Assembly (NCBI RefSeq): GCF_027596085.1
Contig: NC_072450.1
Coordinates: 28,003,223 to 28,067,222, forward strand
Length of the DNA stretch: 64,000 bases
Source of the DNA: Anoplopoma fimbria
Lineage: Eukaryota > Chordata > Actinopteri > Perciformes > Anoplopomatidae
Reading direction: 5' to 3'
Numbering within the stretch: the first letter of the stretch is position 1; each line of letters opens with the position of its first letter. A model generated the notes under the pieces. It searched no databases and was not told where the DNA came from. It was given only the letters and a program-made list of their open reading frames with translations. Positions 1 to 11,720 of the stretch are shown piece by piece. A program made the position numbers and the translations under genes.

Positions 1-370
1 CTTTCCTTCTCTACTTCTTCTCCTGCCTCCCTAAGCTTTTTAAAAGCACATATTTATTTTTCTCATGACAATCCCTGTTTTATCTAGATTGCTTTTTTAA
101 GGCTTTTCAGGTTCCTGCAAACAGGAAAAGAGTCTAAACTCAATTTGAATTGCTTTTTGCCACAGCTTACAGATCAACAATGTTAATCACATGTCCTTTG
201 TGAGAAAAAAATCAAGACCCAAATACCTTCTTTTTTTTTTTTAACTGAACATATACCAGTCAAAAAGCTGTTGTCTCTCTGTCCACATAGACGAAGAACG
301 TCTGCATCCAGCTGATGAGATAATATCATTTCAACTGTATGATCATAAAGCAGTAAAGTAAACATTAATT
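1..370. other. AT-rich non-coding DNA, no gene seen
   Basis: No open frame here resembles a protein family. The only local feature is a T run near 230-242. The right edge grades into the tail of the first SINE copy. Confidence 0.6.
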
Positions 371-571
371 CTATATAAGCATCTATATAGTGCTTTTATA
401 CAAAGTATTTTACAGTATTTTTTGCCTCTCGTTCATTCACACTCACACAACCATGGGCGATGAGCTACCAGGAGCAGTTTAAGGTGCCAGAGGACACTTT
501 GACATACGTAAAAGAGGAGCTGGGGATCGAACTGCCAACTCTGTGGAAGATCCGCTTTACCTCCGAAGCAA
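371..571 (-). mobile_element. Decayed tRNA-derived SINE, minus strand
   Basis: Read on the minus strand, the element starts near 570 with a tRNA-like head. GGAGGTAAAGCGG resembles a pol III A box, and CAGTTCGATCCCC at about 521-535 closely matches the B box consensus GGTTCGANNCC. The body, which contains CAAAGTGTCCTCTGGCA, resembles a SINE I remember as common in fish, whose copies contain a variant of GAAGTGTCCTTGGGCAAGA. The tail, with AAAGCACTATATAGATGC, resembles the usual 3' end AAAGCGCTATATAAATGC. The copy is diverged and internally shortened, so it is a fossil. Boundaries are approximate and the family assignment is from memory. Confidence 0.65.
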
Positions 572-1010
572 CAGATGGTGCCATTTCATTGTTCATTATG
601 TAAACCCCATTAGTCTGAAAAATGTCCCATTGGACCGAAGGCCCATTTATCTTAAGGCCCGTTGTCCAGAAAACACAAGGCCATCACTTCAATAATACAC
701 ACTCTCAGTGCAACAAACAGAAGCACATGGCTAATTATTATGCACATTGGCATCATCCCATCCTCCAGATGTTCCTACTATGGTAAAGGCATGACCTACC
801 ACTGCCTCATATTACTTGTTGCCTTTGTCAGTTGGGTTGGTTGGGTTTAAGCATGAGGAGTGAGATTGGTTAGGAAGAGGCAGTGTAGGGCACGTCATGT
901 CTTTGCCTTGGTAGGGGAAAAAAACTGGAAGATCTGATGACACTATTTTGCATGATAATTAGTCATTAGTCAGACGTTGATTCACAGCTAACGTTACACT
1001 TTTATCGCTA
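572..1010. other. Non-coding spacer between two SINE copies
   Basis: I see no gene, no simple repeat of note and no recognisable element. A 62-codon plus-strand open frame at 662-850 has no recognisable domain and is most likely chance. Confidence 0.55.
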
Positions 1011-1374
1011 TTCATTCTTTTTTCGTAACCGCTTATCCTGTTAAGGGTCGCGGGGGGGGCTGGAGCCGATCCCAGCTGTCATTGGGCGGAGGCAGGGTAC
1101 ACCCTAGACAGGTCGCCAGACTATCACAGGGCTGACATATACAGTCAGACAACCATTCACACTCACATCCACACCTACGGGTAATTTAGAATCATCAATT
1201 AAGCTAAGCTGCATGTCTTTGGACTGTGGGAGGAAGACGGAGAACCCAGAGAACCCACACTGACACGGGGAGAACATGCAAACTCCACACAGAAGGCCGT
1301 CTTGGCCCGGAAATGAACCCAGGCCCCTCTTGCTGTGAGGCGACAGTGCTACCCACTGCACCACCGTGCTGTCC
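1011..1374 (-). mobile_element. tRNA-derived SINE-like fish repeat, minus strand
   Basis: On the minus strand the copy begins near 1374 with GGTGGTGCAGTGGGTAGCAC, a tRNA-like head whose A box lies at about 1352-1363. It continues through a B-box position at about 1309-1320, where GGGTTCATTTCC has drifted from GGTTCGANNCC. The body holds blocks I recognise from a very common fish repeat: GGAGTTTGCATGTTCTCCCC, a CCCACAGTCCAAAGACATGC block and a GGGTGTACCCTGCCTCCGCC block. It ends with GGATAAGCGGTTACGAAAA. Its 86-codon open frame at 1104-1364 is a by-product of the repeat. The damaged B box suggests the copy is inactive. Confidence 0.8.
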
Positions 1375-4300
1375 GACTTTTAGCTAATATCACAGCTTAT
1401 TTCAGTTTGCATGCCGGATAACTAGTTAGCTCCTCAGCTGCAGCACATTAAACAGCTCACCTGCAAATGTAAAAAAAAATTGGTCGGCTTTCATTTGAAT
1501 GGTCCTTATTCTTCAATACTTCTGCTAGCAAAGAGCGGTCTGCACACAAGTGTTGGGTTGCCTCTCTTTTAATAACACTGACCCTTAAATGGCACTAAAT
1601 GTTGTCTAACTAGAAGGCACCCAGGAATAGTAGCCACAAGCTAACACGCACTGCCTATAGCATGTCAACCCGTTTCTTCAGAATTCTTCAGCTCACAGGC
1701 AATGGTTTGGAGGGCGCTGAGTGGGAGAGCTAGTCAGTTTGAGAGATAGCAACAGCAGCAGCTGGGTCAAGTGAGGTCAAGTACACAGGTTGGCAGCGAG
1801 CTCATACAGCTATTGCCAGTCCCTGGAGGCTTCAGAAGCATTTTGTTATTCAACTCAAAGGGACATTTTTTTCTTATTTTTAATAATACAAAAATATAAA
1901 CAATAAATTCAACAACTTAAATCATTTCTGACTGCAAACGAGTTGGAATTTAATTGAAAAATCTTGTCAACGATTCCCTTTTCTGCGAACAAATTTTGTT
2001 AGATTTCTGAGAAATCAAAAGTTTTTTTTCAACATGAGCAAAATCATTGAAAACAAAACAGTAAAAATGACCACCAGAGCCAATAAGCTGACTATCGACT
2101 CCTAGGGGGCAGTTTGTGTCTTTTACTCATCATTATAAAAGGCTTTTATTTCCTTCTGGCTTTTACTCTATATATCAAGGCGGAGGTCATTGGCTCTCAC
2201 ATTAAAGATTCATAAAACCAGTACTAGGGATATGGAGGATTTATGAAACGCTCCCTTTGCCTGCTTATTATTGTAAAAATTGCTGATTTGCCGGTGGGTG
2301 ACAGTACAAGAAAGGGAGGACACATCTTTCTGCACACAGAATCCACTGGAGATGCAAAAAGAGTTGCATGGAGCACTCAGTAATCGAGGGCATCAGAGTA
2401 AGCGGAGAAGTATTCGGATGCTAATATCGCCAACCTGACCGTCTCTCACAAATACAATACAAGTTATACACCCCCCCCCCCCCCGCCGCTGCCACTGTCT
2501 ACAGAGGATCATTATGCACGGAAATGACTGGAGTCTGAGAGAGCTTGTTTAAACTGAGAGAGGCTACACTGAGGAGAGACGGAGGGATGAAAAGACCTAA
2601 CTGTTTGCTGTCAATGAGGTGGGATAAATCCGGTGCGAATTTGGAGGAGCGAGATCGATGGACGGAGGACGTTAAATGGCCTATATTTATATATAGTCTT
2701 GCTGTTTATGAAATGGAACTAATGGTGTCGGAGGTGGGATATTCTGTCTGCTCCTCCATTTGGGAAATCTCTCTTTTCTATCCATATAAAGATGGCCTGA
2801 TGGTGTGTTTGTGTGTGCGTGTCCATTTCTATGTACTCTTACCGACTTCTCGTCTCGGTGGATGCCGTAGGTGTGTGTCCATCTTTGTTTCTGAGCATAT
2901 TTGTGCCCATTGTGTGCAAGTGTGTGTGTGTAAAAATTAATCAAAGCGGGGGCGATGATGAACAGTTTCTGTAGAATTCTGTCAAAGGTTAAGAGCTAGT
3001 TATTTTTAAGAATGACATGAATCTCGGGGAGACAGTGATTGCCTAAATGACCACTGTAATTACCAATTACTTCTTGAAGCAGAGAATATATTCACGGCAT
3101 GTAGCCAGCTAAATACAGACAGGCATTAGCCCATTTACGTACTAATGCACATAATTTAGATCCTGAAAAGGGCAGATGGGAACACAATGGAAGATATAAT
3201 AGATACGTCTAATATCATTCCAAAAAGAATATTGGATTCATAGGAGATGAATATTACTTTGTGTCAGATTGTTTTTCCATAAAACATTCAAAATATATTT
3301 CATCTCTCACGCTCTTGCCTCTCTCCCTCACCCGCTCCCTTTTGTATGCCGCCGCTACCACGCTGTGATCGTTAACGAAGGGTACTGCAAAGGAGACTTG
3401 TGTGGAAACACTTGCCTGTTTGGCAGGCTGTTATCCCCCTTCTGTATTAAAAGACAATGAGGGCTTGACGCGACTCAGACAACTAGCCCGGCGCCGCCGC
3501 CGCGCTAGTTACCTGGCCTCGTCTGTGGCGCGCACAGTTCAGAAGTTAAACTTTTTCCGCAGTGACGCCCACAAACAAGAGAGAAATATACGTGTTCATC
3601 GCTTCAGACTTTGATTTCTATCTGTCTACCAAGCGACCGGGGATGGTGGGAGATGAGGGAAGTCGAGGGGAGGGGGCGAGGAGAACATAGGGAAAGAGAG
3701 AAAAACAATGGCTGACAGGCCTGACTGGCGAAAGGATATTTACTAAATTAGACATAAACTGCAATGCTCTGCATCTCCGTCAAGGAACTTGTAAAGTCTC
3801 ATAAATAAGTAAGGCGAAATGACGGAGATGGAGCACGCGAACAAAAGTGGTGCACAAAAACCCCGACTGCAAGTGCGAGTGCATTCTGCGCGTGGTTTGT
3901 TTGTGTGCGCTCTGGATGTTTTCGGGGTTGGGGATAATGAGTTGTCGTTTTGCTGCTCTTCTCCACTCGACAACAGCCTTTTACCCCCTCTCTCCCTACA
4001 CCACTCATTGCTCTCCTCCTCTCCACCCTCGTCTCCAACTCGCACTCCGTCACCTCTGCTATTGTCAGCCTTGTGCGTCCCTCTCTGGCAGGATAAAAGG
4101 GACGCATATTTGTTCTCGATGTAATCTTGTCTGTGTTCTATCTGATAAATACTTGGAGGAGAAGCTGATTATTGTAGTTGGCGGCAGGGATCAAAGGGAG
4201 ACGCGCCGCGCGAAAGGGCCGAGTGTTTTGAATCCAAACTTTGAGCATATGACTTCACCATCCTCCTCTCCTCCTCCTCGTTGTTGTTGCTCCACGCACT

Positions 4301-5335
4301 GCATTGCTCACTCATCGCAAAGTCATGTCCGTGCTGGCCGCGACCCGTTTGAAGGGGATTAGCTTATTCCATGTGGGGTTTTTCTTTAGCAAGTGCTGGC
4401 ACAACATACGGTGGCGAATCCATCGGGGCCCCGGGATTCACATTGTAATGGTAGTAATAGCTATGGGGAAAAAACACACTCTCCGCCACGGAGCCGTTGG
4501 AGAAGCTAGCCCTCTCCCCGCCAATATGTTAACCCACCCCCCTTCATCCGTGCACAGCCCCATCACAGAATGTGTCAGGATTTAAAACGGGACAGGATAT
4601 TTTTAAGTAGCAGAAACAAAAGTGTGTTGACTGTTTATTTCTTTCACTTGCTTCCTGTCATCTCTTGCCAAAGCTGTTTAACAGCACCATTGTCACTGCT
4701 CTGTTTGCCACCGGCTCCATACTCTCACTTCTTCCTCTGTTTTTTTTTTTTTCTTTATCTTTAAACAATACCTGCGTTTTACAGTAGCAGCACTTTTTTC
4801 AGCTGTGTCTTTATTTTTACTCCTCTATTTTTTTTTTAGCATCATCACTTTTGTTGGCAGGTTTCTTCAATAGTTAATGCCTCAATGAAAAGGGGTGACA
4901 AACAACAAAACGTTGCAAAAGAGAGGTTTGTTTGTTACATTCGGGAAGCAAATTTGTCTCGCACCATGTGCATTAACCCTATACTAGGTGCCCTGTGGCA
5001 TGATAAAGTCCACCACAGAGTGAGGATTGTCACGTTTATCATACAAGAGATCTCCTTGTAAGGCCTTTATATTGCATGTCCCTGCTCCGACCTTGGCCTT
5101 TTGTTTTTTTAAATACCTTTTTATCACAAGTGAGACTGTCACACCTGAAAGATGAAATAGCACATTTTTTCTTCTTAAGATTCAAAATCAATACATAAGC
5201 AGAAAAAAAGCAGAAAAACATGGGAGGAGTTTACTGCTACAGTCTGAATAACCTGTAGTTAATAATGGCTAATGTAGCTAACTTTAACTAGATTTTGCTA
5301 TGTAACTGATATTATTGAGATACTTATTCCAGACG
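1375..5335. other. Non-coding DNA with a regulatory-looking island
   Basis: There is no identifiable coding exon. A C14 run lies at 2471-2484. At about 3355-3625 the composition becomes balanced, with CpGs and low simple-repeat content, unlike the flanks. About 3745-3835 is similar. These look like conserved non-coding DNA, but that is inference. Overlapping open frames at 3743-4362 on both strands share no motif with a known family and fall in C/T-rich sequence, so I treat them as chance. Confidence 0.5.
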
Positions 5336-5568
5336 CTATACATTTGACCATTTACCAGTTCCACTATAGATTTGACCATTTAACAGTTCCAGTATACATT
5401 TGCCTATTTACCTGTTACACCATAAATTTGACACAATACATTTTAACATGTACCAGTAACACACTCTACATTTGACAATTTACCAATTCCACTATACATT
5501 TGACATTCACCATTTACAACATACATTTGACTATGTGCCAGTAACACTATACATTTGACCATCTACTA
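5336..5568. repeat. Degenerate minisatellite, 28-bp period, about eight units
   Basis: Successive units start at 5336, 5364, 5392, 5420, 5464, 5492, 5520 and 5547. Each carries a variant of CTATACATTTGACCATTTA followed by a CCAGTTCCA-like end. Five units are exactly 28 bases, one is 27, and the fourth is expanded to 44. The last is partial. Units differ at several positions, so the array is old. It encodes nothing recognisable. Confidence 0.85.
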
Positions 5569-8500
5569 TCATGGTGTGTCTGTCTCTTACGGCCAGAGTG
5601 GCTGCTATTAAACAAACTCTACATAGTTTTGCATGTGTAAAATAAATAGCATCAATGGACAGTGATCCTGAAAAACATCTAGAAAGATTCCTTGGCCCCA
5701 GATGACAAAACTGTCGGTGTTCCTTCTGTGAGGCCATTGAACAAATTCCTTACTCTATAATTTAGGAGCAAGCCAGCAGAACTCACTCATTTGTTCAATA
5801 CAAGGAAATGGGGGTGATTTTTTGGCATTTTTGCAAACAGCTGCATTAATGCATTCAAAACCGCAGACAACATGCCCCATCTGATCATGGCCTTAAGCTT
5901 TGTTTAGAGAGGATTTGTTTTACAAGGGAAGGTGGTCTAAAATAATCATTACAAGCGTGTGTCATTTCAGTCCCCTTCCAAATCAGTGTTCATGGTTTTA
6001 CCGGCATCAGTGCAAATGCTGGGATCCCATTTAGCTATGATAATCTGTCACAAAGTTGTAAAATGCCTCATAAATAACACACGGCGTACTCGACCAATGG
6101 AAAATTCATCAGCAACAATAGTTTAATCAAAGATTCACCGATCTACTCAAATGTGAATATTTTCTGTCTTTTGTTTGTCTTCTCCTATACTAACTTAAAA
6201 ATTGTTGGAATGTGTTGGTTCGCTTGGTCAGACACATCAAAACATTTGCAAACATTCCATGTTGATGGACACTTTTTCGACACATTTTTGACATTTTATT
6301 TGATATGATGATTATTTGAGAAAATGAATTAGCAAATTCCGTGATGAACAAAACAATGTTTGGTTTAAAGTTTGTTATAAAAATGAAGTTGCGTATGTTG
6401 CATCATACATGTTGAAGTGCTAATTAGTTATAGAGACCTCACCAAAAATTAACCATGAATATTACAGACGCAATTAGACAATCTTAAAGAATCGTTAAGA
6501 AAGTAATCTTGATAGCACATTGGATTGGTTGGTAGGCAATATCAACATTCGTTCCTTTCTGCACCCTTTACTAACCATAAATAATTACCTGCAGCCAAGA
6601 AAGTCACGCTTTAGGTTGGTTTGTTTATCTGTTTTGTCAGCAGGATTCTGTTAAAGTTACTGGCCCAATGTTTATGAAGCTCGTAGGAAGGGATGCACAA
6701 ATTATTTTTCCCCTTCATTAACATTGTGAGGACATTTGGCCTTGGTGGAGGTCTTCACTCTCTGAATGCCTTTATGGTTTTATTATGTATCTATAATAAT
6801 CTAGTAATTATGTTGTGTGATCACATCATTATAGTGACCTTTGCATTCTTAACCGTCAGTTATCTGCAATGTTGGCGATCTAAAGTTTGAAGCTGAATCT
6901 TTGTATCTATGATACAAGAGAAGTGCCCGACAAATGCATGCAATGTGACCGGTAATGCTGCGAAAAGATCATTTTAGTGCAATTCCTCCACAAATCAGTA
7001 AAAGTGAGAACACTGTTGTCACTGCATCTAAGCGCGAGTACAAAATACTAACCCTGATATCCATGAGCACAGAAGTAAGTGGTGGCTGTGAAGCCATGGC
7101 ATTTGAATGACACATTGATGGCCACGGCTCGTACGTGGCATGCCAAGAGTCCAGAAGATAGAACCAGTCTGGATCGGAGCGGGCCAAGAGCTTAGTGGGG
7201 AGTCCACAAACTGCTCAAAGCTGACATTTGTGCCTCCAGGAGGTACGCAAACAGGGATAGACATACAGTCAGATCCAACTAACCCCCCCCCCCCACCGCG
7301 CACACACCCCTCCCTCCCTCCCCACCCCTCAACCCACCCAGTTGTCTTCATCTCTCCATCAATCTCATTTAATTGTTTTTCCATTGGAGATGTTGTACAT
7401 AGATAACTCACGGCACATTATTCCAACTCCTCCGTTCTCTCCCAGGCAGAAGTGCCATTTTGAGAGCCAGCCCCGTCTTCAGCTGTCTGGGGGACGGCTG
7501 GGGAAACTGCTGATGTGCTGTGGATCGTTTTTTCCTCCAGTTGTGCCGGAGTTCATTTTAATGGGCTCAGGTTCATGTAAAATCACACAGACTGATTGCT
7601 TTTATGTACCAGCGCAATGACTTCCCCATTTCACCACCAAATAAACAAAGTGTTTAAATATGGGGGAGGGGTGAAAGTTGGGCTTGGATGTTAGAAATAC
7701 GGACAATTATGAAATCAAATTTCCTCACAAGAACAAAAGGCATCATATTTATATTTTACAATGGCAACATATCCTTAAACCCGAAACCAATATATTTTAT
7801 GATTGCAGGAAACAGGGATTAATGAAAGGGATTATGTCTTACTCTGGATCCTCAAGGTTTCTGCTGTTACTTCAAACCCAATTCATAGAAGATATCTAAT
7901 GAAAGAACAAAAGAAGAGATTTTGAAGCAGAAGCAGGTTCAAACTTTTGATTAAATCTGGTATCTTGCTGTAAACCTTTTAATCGTAAATGGACATCTGT
8001 TCAGCAGTTTTATCTGTTGGCAAACAAAATTGTCACTGACATCATGTATGAAATAAATGCCACTGTTCCAAGAGACAAAAATATCTAAACTCCTGAAGTG
8101 CAAAATGTTTTAATCTAATGCTGTTCAAGAACACCACGTCTACTACGACGTACTAACTCCAGAAGACAGTTATCATGTTTACATTCAATTGTTAAGCTAA
8201 TTTTAATCGAACTTTTGAAATGTTGCAACAAAGAAAAATGCAAATTGGGAGCATTTCTATCAACTGGTTTGGAAAGAATGAACTTGGCTACAACTTAGTT
8301 TGGTAAGAAGTTGGCACTATAGGTTGCATGGAACTTTTTTCCAATAAGAGAAAATTTTATTGAATTTTGTCGTTTCCATGCAGCTTTTCTCATGTAAGAT
8401 GTGGGAACTGGTACGTCAGTGCAAGATTAAATAGTTCCCAAAATCAAGTGTATATTGCTAGCTGGCTTACGGCTAACTTCTGTACTCTACTATTGAAACA

Positions 8501-9880
8501 TTGGCTGTTAAGAACGTATAATCATGCACTGCATGAACAATGCAGAGGTCACATTTGATGTCATTCTCTAAGAATGAAAGCAAAAGGCTTCCTTTAGACT
8601 CTTAGTTAAGCACCAATGTCTAACAATAGAGATAATAATCAATCGTGTACATTTCTCCACTAAGAGCAGCTTTGTTTCACCGCAATGCAATGAACACATC
8701 GCCACAAGACATGTATTTGTCAAAAAGGCTCTATGTGTCACAAAAAAACATTTTAAATGAAGCCATACGTACTCGTTTGAAAGCTTGTGGTCTCATATGG
8801 TGACTGTGTGCCACACATGTAAAAGCCTTATTGTCAAAATTCTGTCCAATACATCTCATAGTTAGTGAGAGAAATCCTAAAGCAGCAACGGAGCTGAACT
8901 AAACTCCTTATTCCACATCAGCTCCACCCTTTATTCCTAACCTTGTGCGCTCATTGCATTGTGCATTTCCACTTACGTACTTAATACTTACTCAATAAAT
9001 TTAGTCTAAATGTGGACTCAGTAAGGGTTCAACAGAGTGGGATCTGTGTGATCAACAAAACTGTTCTGCACGGTGCCAACCAGCACTGATGACTTTCAGA
9101 AGGATGCTTTCCAACAAAATTATGCAGCGCGCCATGAAAGTGGTATGCATGCACTTTAACAAGGACTCTTTGTTTTATGCTGTTGCTCGCCATGTGTCAT
9201 TGACTTTAATGCCTTATAAATACCATTGATATATTAAATTGGTATTACACTGCCGTATTTTCATCATCTATGAGCTTCTTTTTTTTTCTGGCGCCTTTAC
9301 ATCAAGAGGGAATGAGAGAAAAGATGAAAACGGCTCTGCCAGCTTTTTTCTTTTCTTTTTTTTTTGGAGTAGGCTGTTGGTGAGTTCTGTTCATTTCACT
9401 CAGGGCACTTTGTGTTGATAGCTCACTGTGCACATAAGAAGCGTGCGGTGCTAGAAATAATTGTTCTTTTCATGGTAAGAAAGGCCATATCAATTAAGAG
9501 TAAATAGTCTCCTTAGTTATTACGGTACAGCTCAGTGGTATGCCGTCAATTGTGCCCTCCCCCCCCCTATTTTATTCCTCCACTGTGCACAAACTGTATT
9601 TAAGCCTTTTGATGTTGTAACCGGCATTTAACGTGAGAAATACTCACAATGCGTGCTTATTTGTGAGTCATCTTTATAATGGCTGTGCATGGAAAAGGAG
9701 ATGACATTTCTTTTCTTTTTAAGCGCTCAAAGAAACTATTCATTCTCTACTTTTAACAGTTCTTTGTGAATGACATGCTTTAAACCACAACAGTTGATCT
9801 CTCTATTGAGGGTTAACTCTGGCTCTTTGTTTTTTCATTTTCTTATCCGAAGCTTAGGGGTATACACTGAGGGCCTATTA
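5569..9880. other. AT-rich non-coding DNA, no gene seen
   Basis: Only short chance open frames are present, and none has a recognisable domain. There is a C10 run near 7283-7292, T runs near 9280 and 9354-9365, and C8 near 9560. No interspersed repeat was recognised. Confidence 0.5.
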
Positions 9881-11720
9881 TTTCTCGTCGCCGGGGGACT
9901 CGATCTTGAAAGGAAACAGTCATATTGTATAGAAAATAAGCAGTTAGAAAGCATGAGGGAATACAGGCATGTGTTTGATATATCCACAAGTAGGTTCCTT
10001 CATTGACACAATGCGAGTGTATTACATTCTCAAACATTTGCTGCAGATTCTTTATTAATCTTTGCATTTCACATTAGCGCTGATACTGTAAATTCCCCTT
10101 ATGTATGTCATAATGTGTACGCATCACCGCCATTCCTCTGGAACATTGTTTGATGTGCTGCAATATGTTTAATGTATGTGCAGAGTGGCTGAGCTAACAG
10201 ACATCCGCAACCAGAACTAAACGCAATCCACTGTATAATTGAGTCTCAATAGACGTAACATTAAACAAGTGGAAAAGATACAACTCATAGGGCAAATAAG
10301 CTCTCGCCTAATTGTGAGAGCTGGGTCATATATCAGTCAGAGGAGTGATCTCAGGAGCAGGATGATGATCATTATTACCTGTATTAATGGATGAAGAGGA
10401 GTGATAGTGTTTCATGGTGGTAATGGCATTTGACCCCACTTGTGTTTTCCTGTACGGAGCGGGATCAAGATGAGTGGTTTGACGGCCGAGAGTGGGAGGA
10501 GGAGAATCCGAGAGGTAATTAGAGGGCAGATAAAGAGAGCGGTTCCAAAATGTGAAGCCGTAGAATATGTAATCGTTGCCTTATTTTCAAATGATGATCA
10601 ACTGACACACTGAGTTTCTGTGTTTTACTGGTGGAAGGATTGTGACCTAGGATTACACTTTGTCACTTTTGTAATATCCCATTTTGTTGCTGCTCCAGCT
10701 TCATTTGCTCTGGTACAACCAGTAGCTTATTAACTGATGTTTGCTTGACGTGCAAACATCATCATTAATGTCATGAGGATTCTTCTTTGACTTACCTTAC
10801 AAATATCCCACAACTGCCACATGTGTTAAGCAAAAGTTACTACGTTTTCTTTAGGTAAAAGTCACAGTACTTCAGAAGTATAGTACATTATTGATTCCAT
10901 TTTATGGTTGTGAATTTTTTTTTTGTCATTGTATGTTGCTGTAAACCACACGATTGGTTGAATGTCGACATTTTCTGAACATACTAACCAAAACAACGTA
11001 ACTACTGTCAATAAATAACAACTGCCGATTGGCCCACTTTCTTACACAATGCTTACCTAACAAGCATAAAGTCAAAGTTTACTTTTGGTTTCCTTCAATG
11101 ATGTGTGCCCAAACCTGGATTAAAGACTAAACGTAACGCTATAAAAAATAATCCTAATTAATTCATTTGAATTCATTGTTTTTCTTTGCACCAGAAGAAA
11201 AAAAAAAACACATTTGTTCTGTTGTAAGAAAACTAACTTCACACTTTATAAGCTGTTTAGAGACAAAAAGAGATGGAAATAAATGCTATTTCTAAAATGA
11301 GACAATATATAATATATACACATCATTAGCTGACTACTTTGACCTTGAGGAGCACATCACTTTAGGTAAGTCAACATTTAGAACCAAGTGTCATCTCACA
11401 GACTTTCCATGCAAATTGGCCAACATTATGGGACAGTTTGTGAAAAGATGAGTGTTTTATGTCCAGGGAGGAAGAAGGTCAGGGATTAGAGCTGAACAAG
11501 ACCTTCATTACGCCATCTCTGTCCAGCTATTGATGCTGTGAGCACATGATCGACCGCTGCCAAGTCTGGCCTCGTGCTTTCTGTCATCGCGCCAGCCACG
11601 ACATCCCCTGGTAGGCCCCAAAATGATGCATCTTCTTTGATACATTCTTAAGTACACATCAGACGCAGTCAAATATTAATCTGCCATCGCTCGCCGGCCA
11701 AACAACATCTGTCTCAAGAC
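9881..11720. other. Non-coding DNA, regulatory-looking composition
   Basis: No exon or mobile element was recognised. The stretches at about 10010-10620 and 11390-11710 are free of simple repeats. They contain many TAAT/ATTA and ATGCAAAT-like words mixed with GC-richer words. That is the usual look of vertebrate conserved non-coding elements, but no alignment is available, so this is inference. Confidence 0.35.

Noticed and set aside
1104..1364. 86-codon minus-strand frame
   Set aside because: It lies wholly within the SINE-like repeat and is a familiar spurious prediction in fish genomes.
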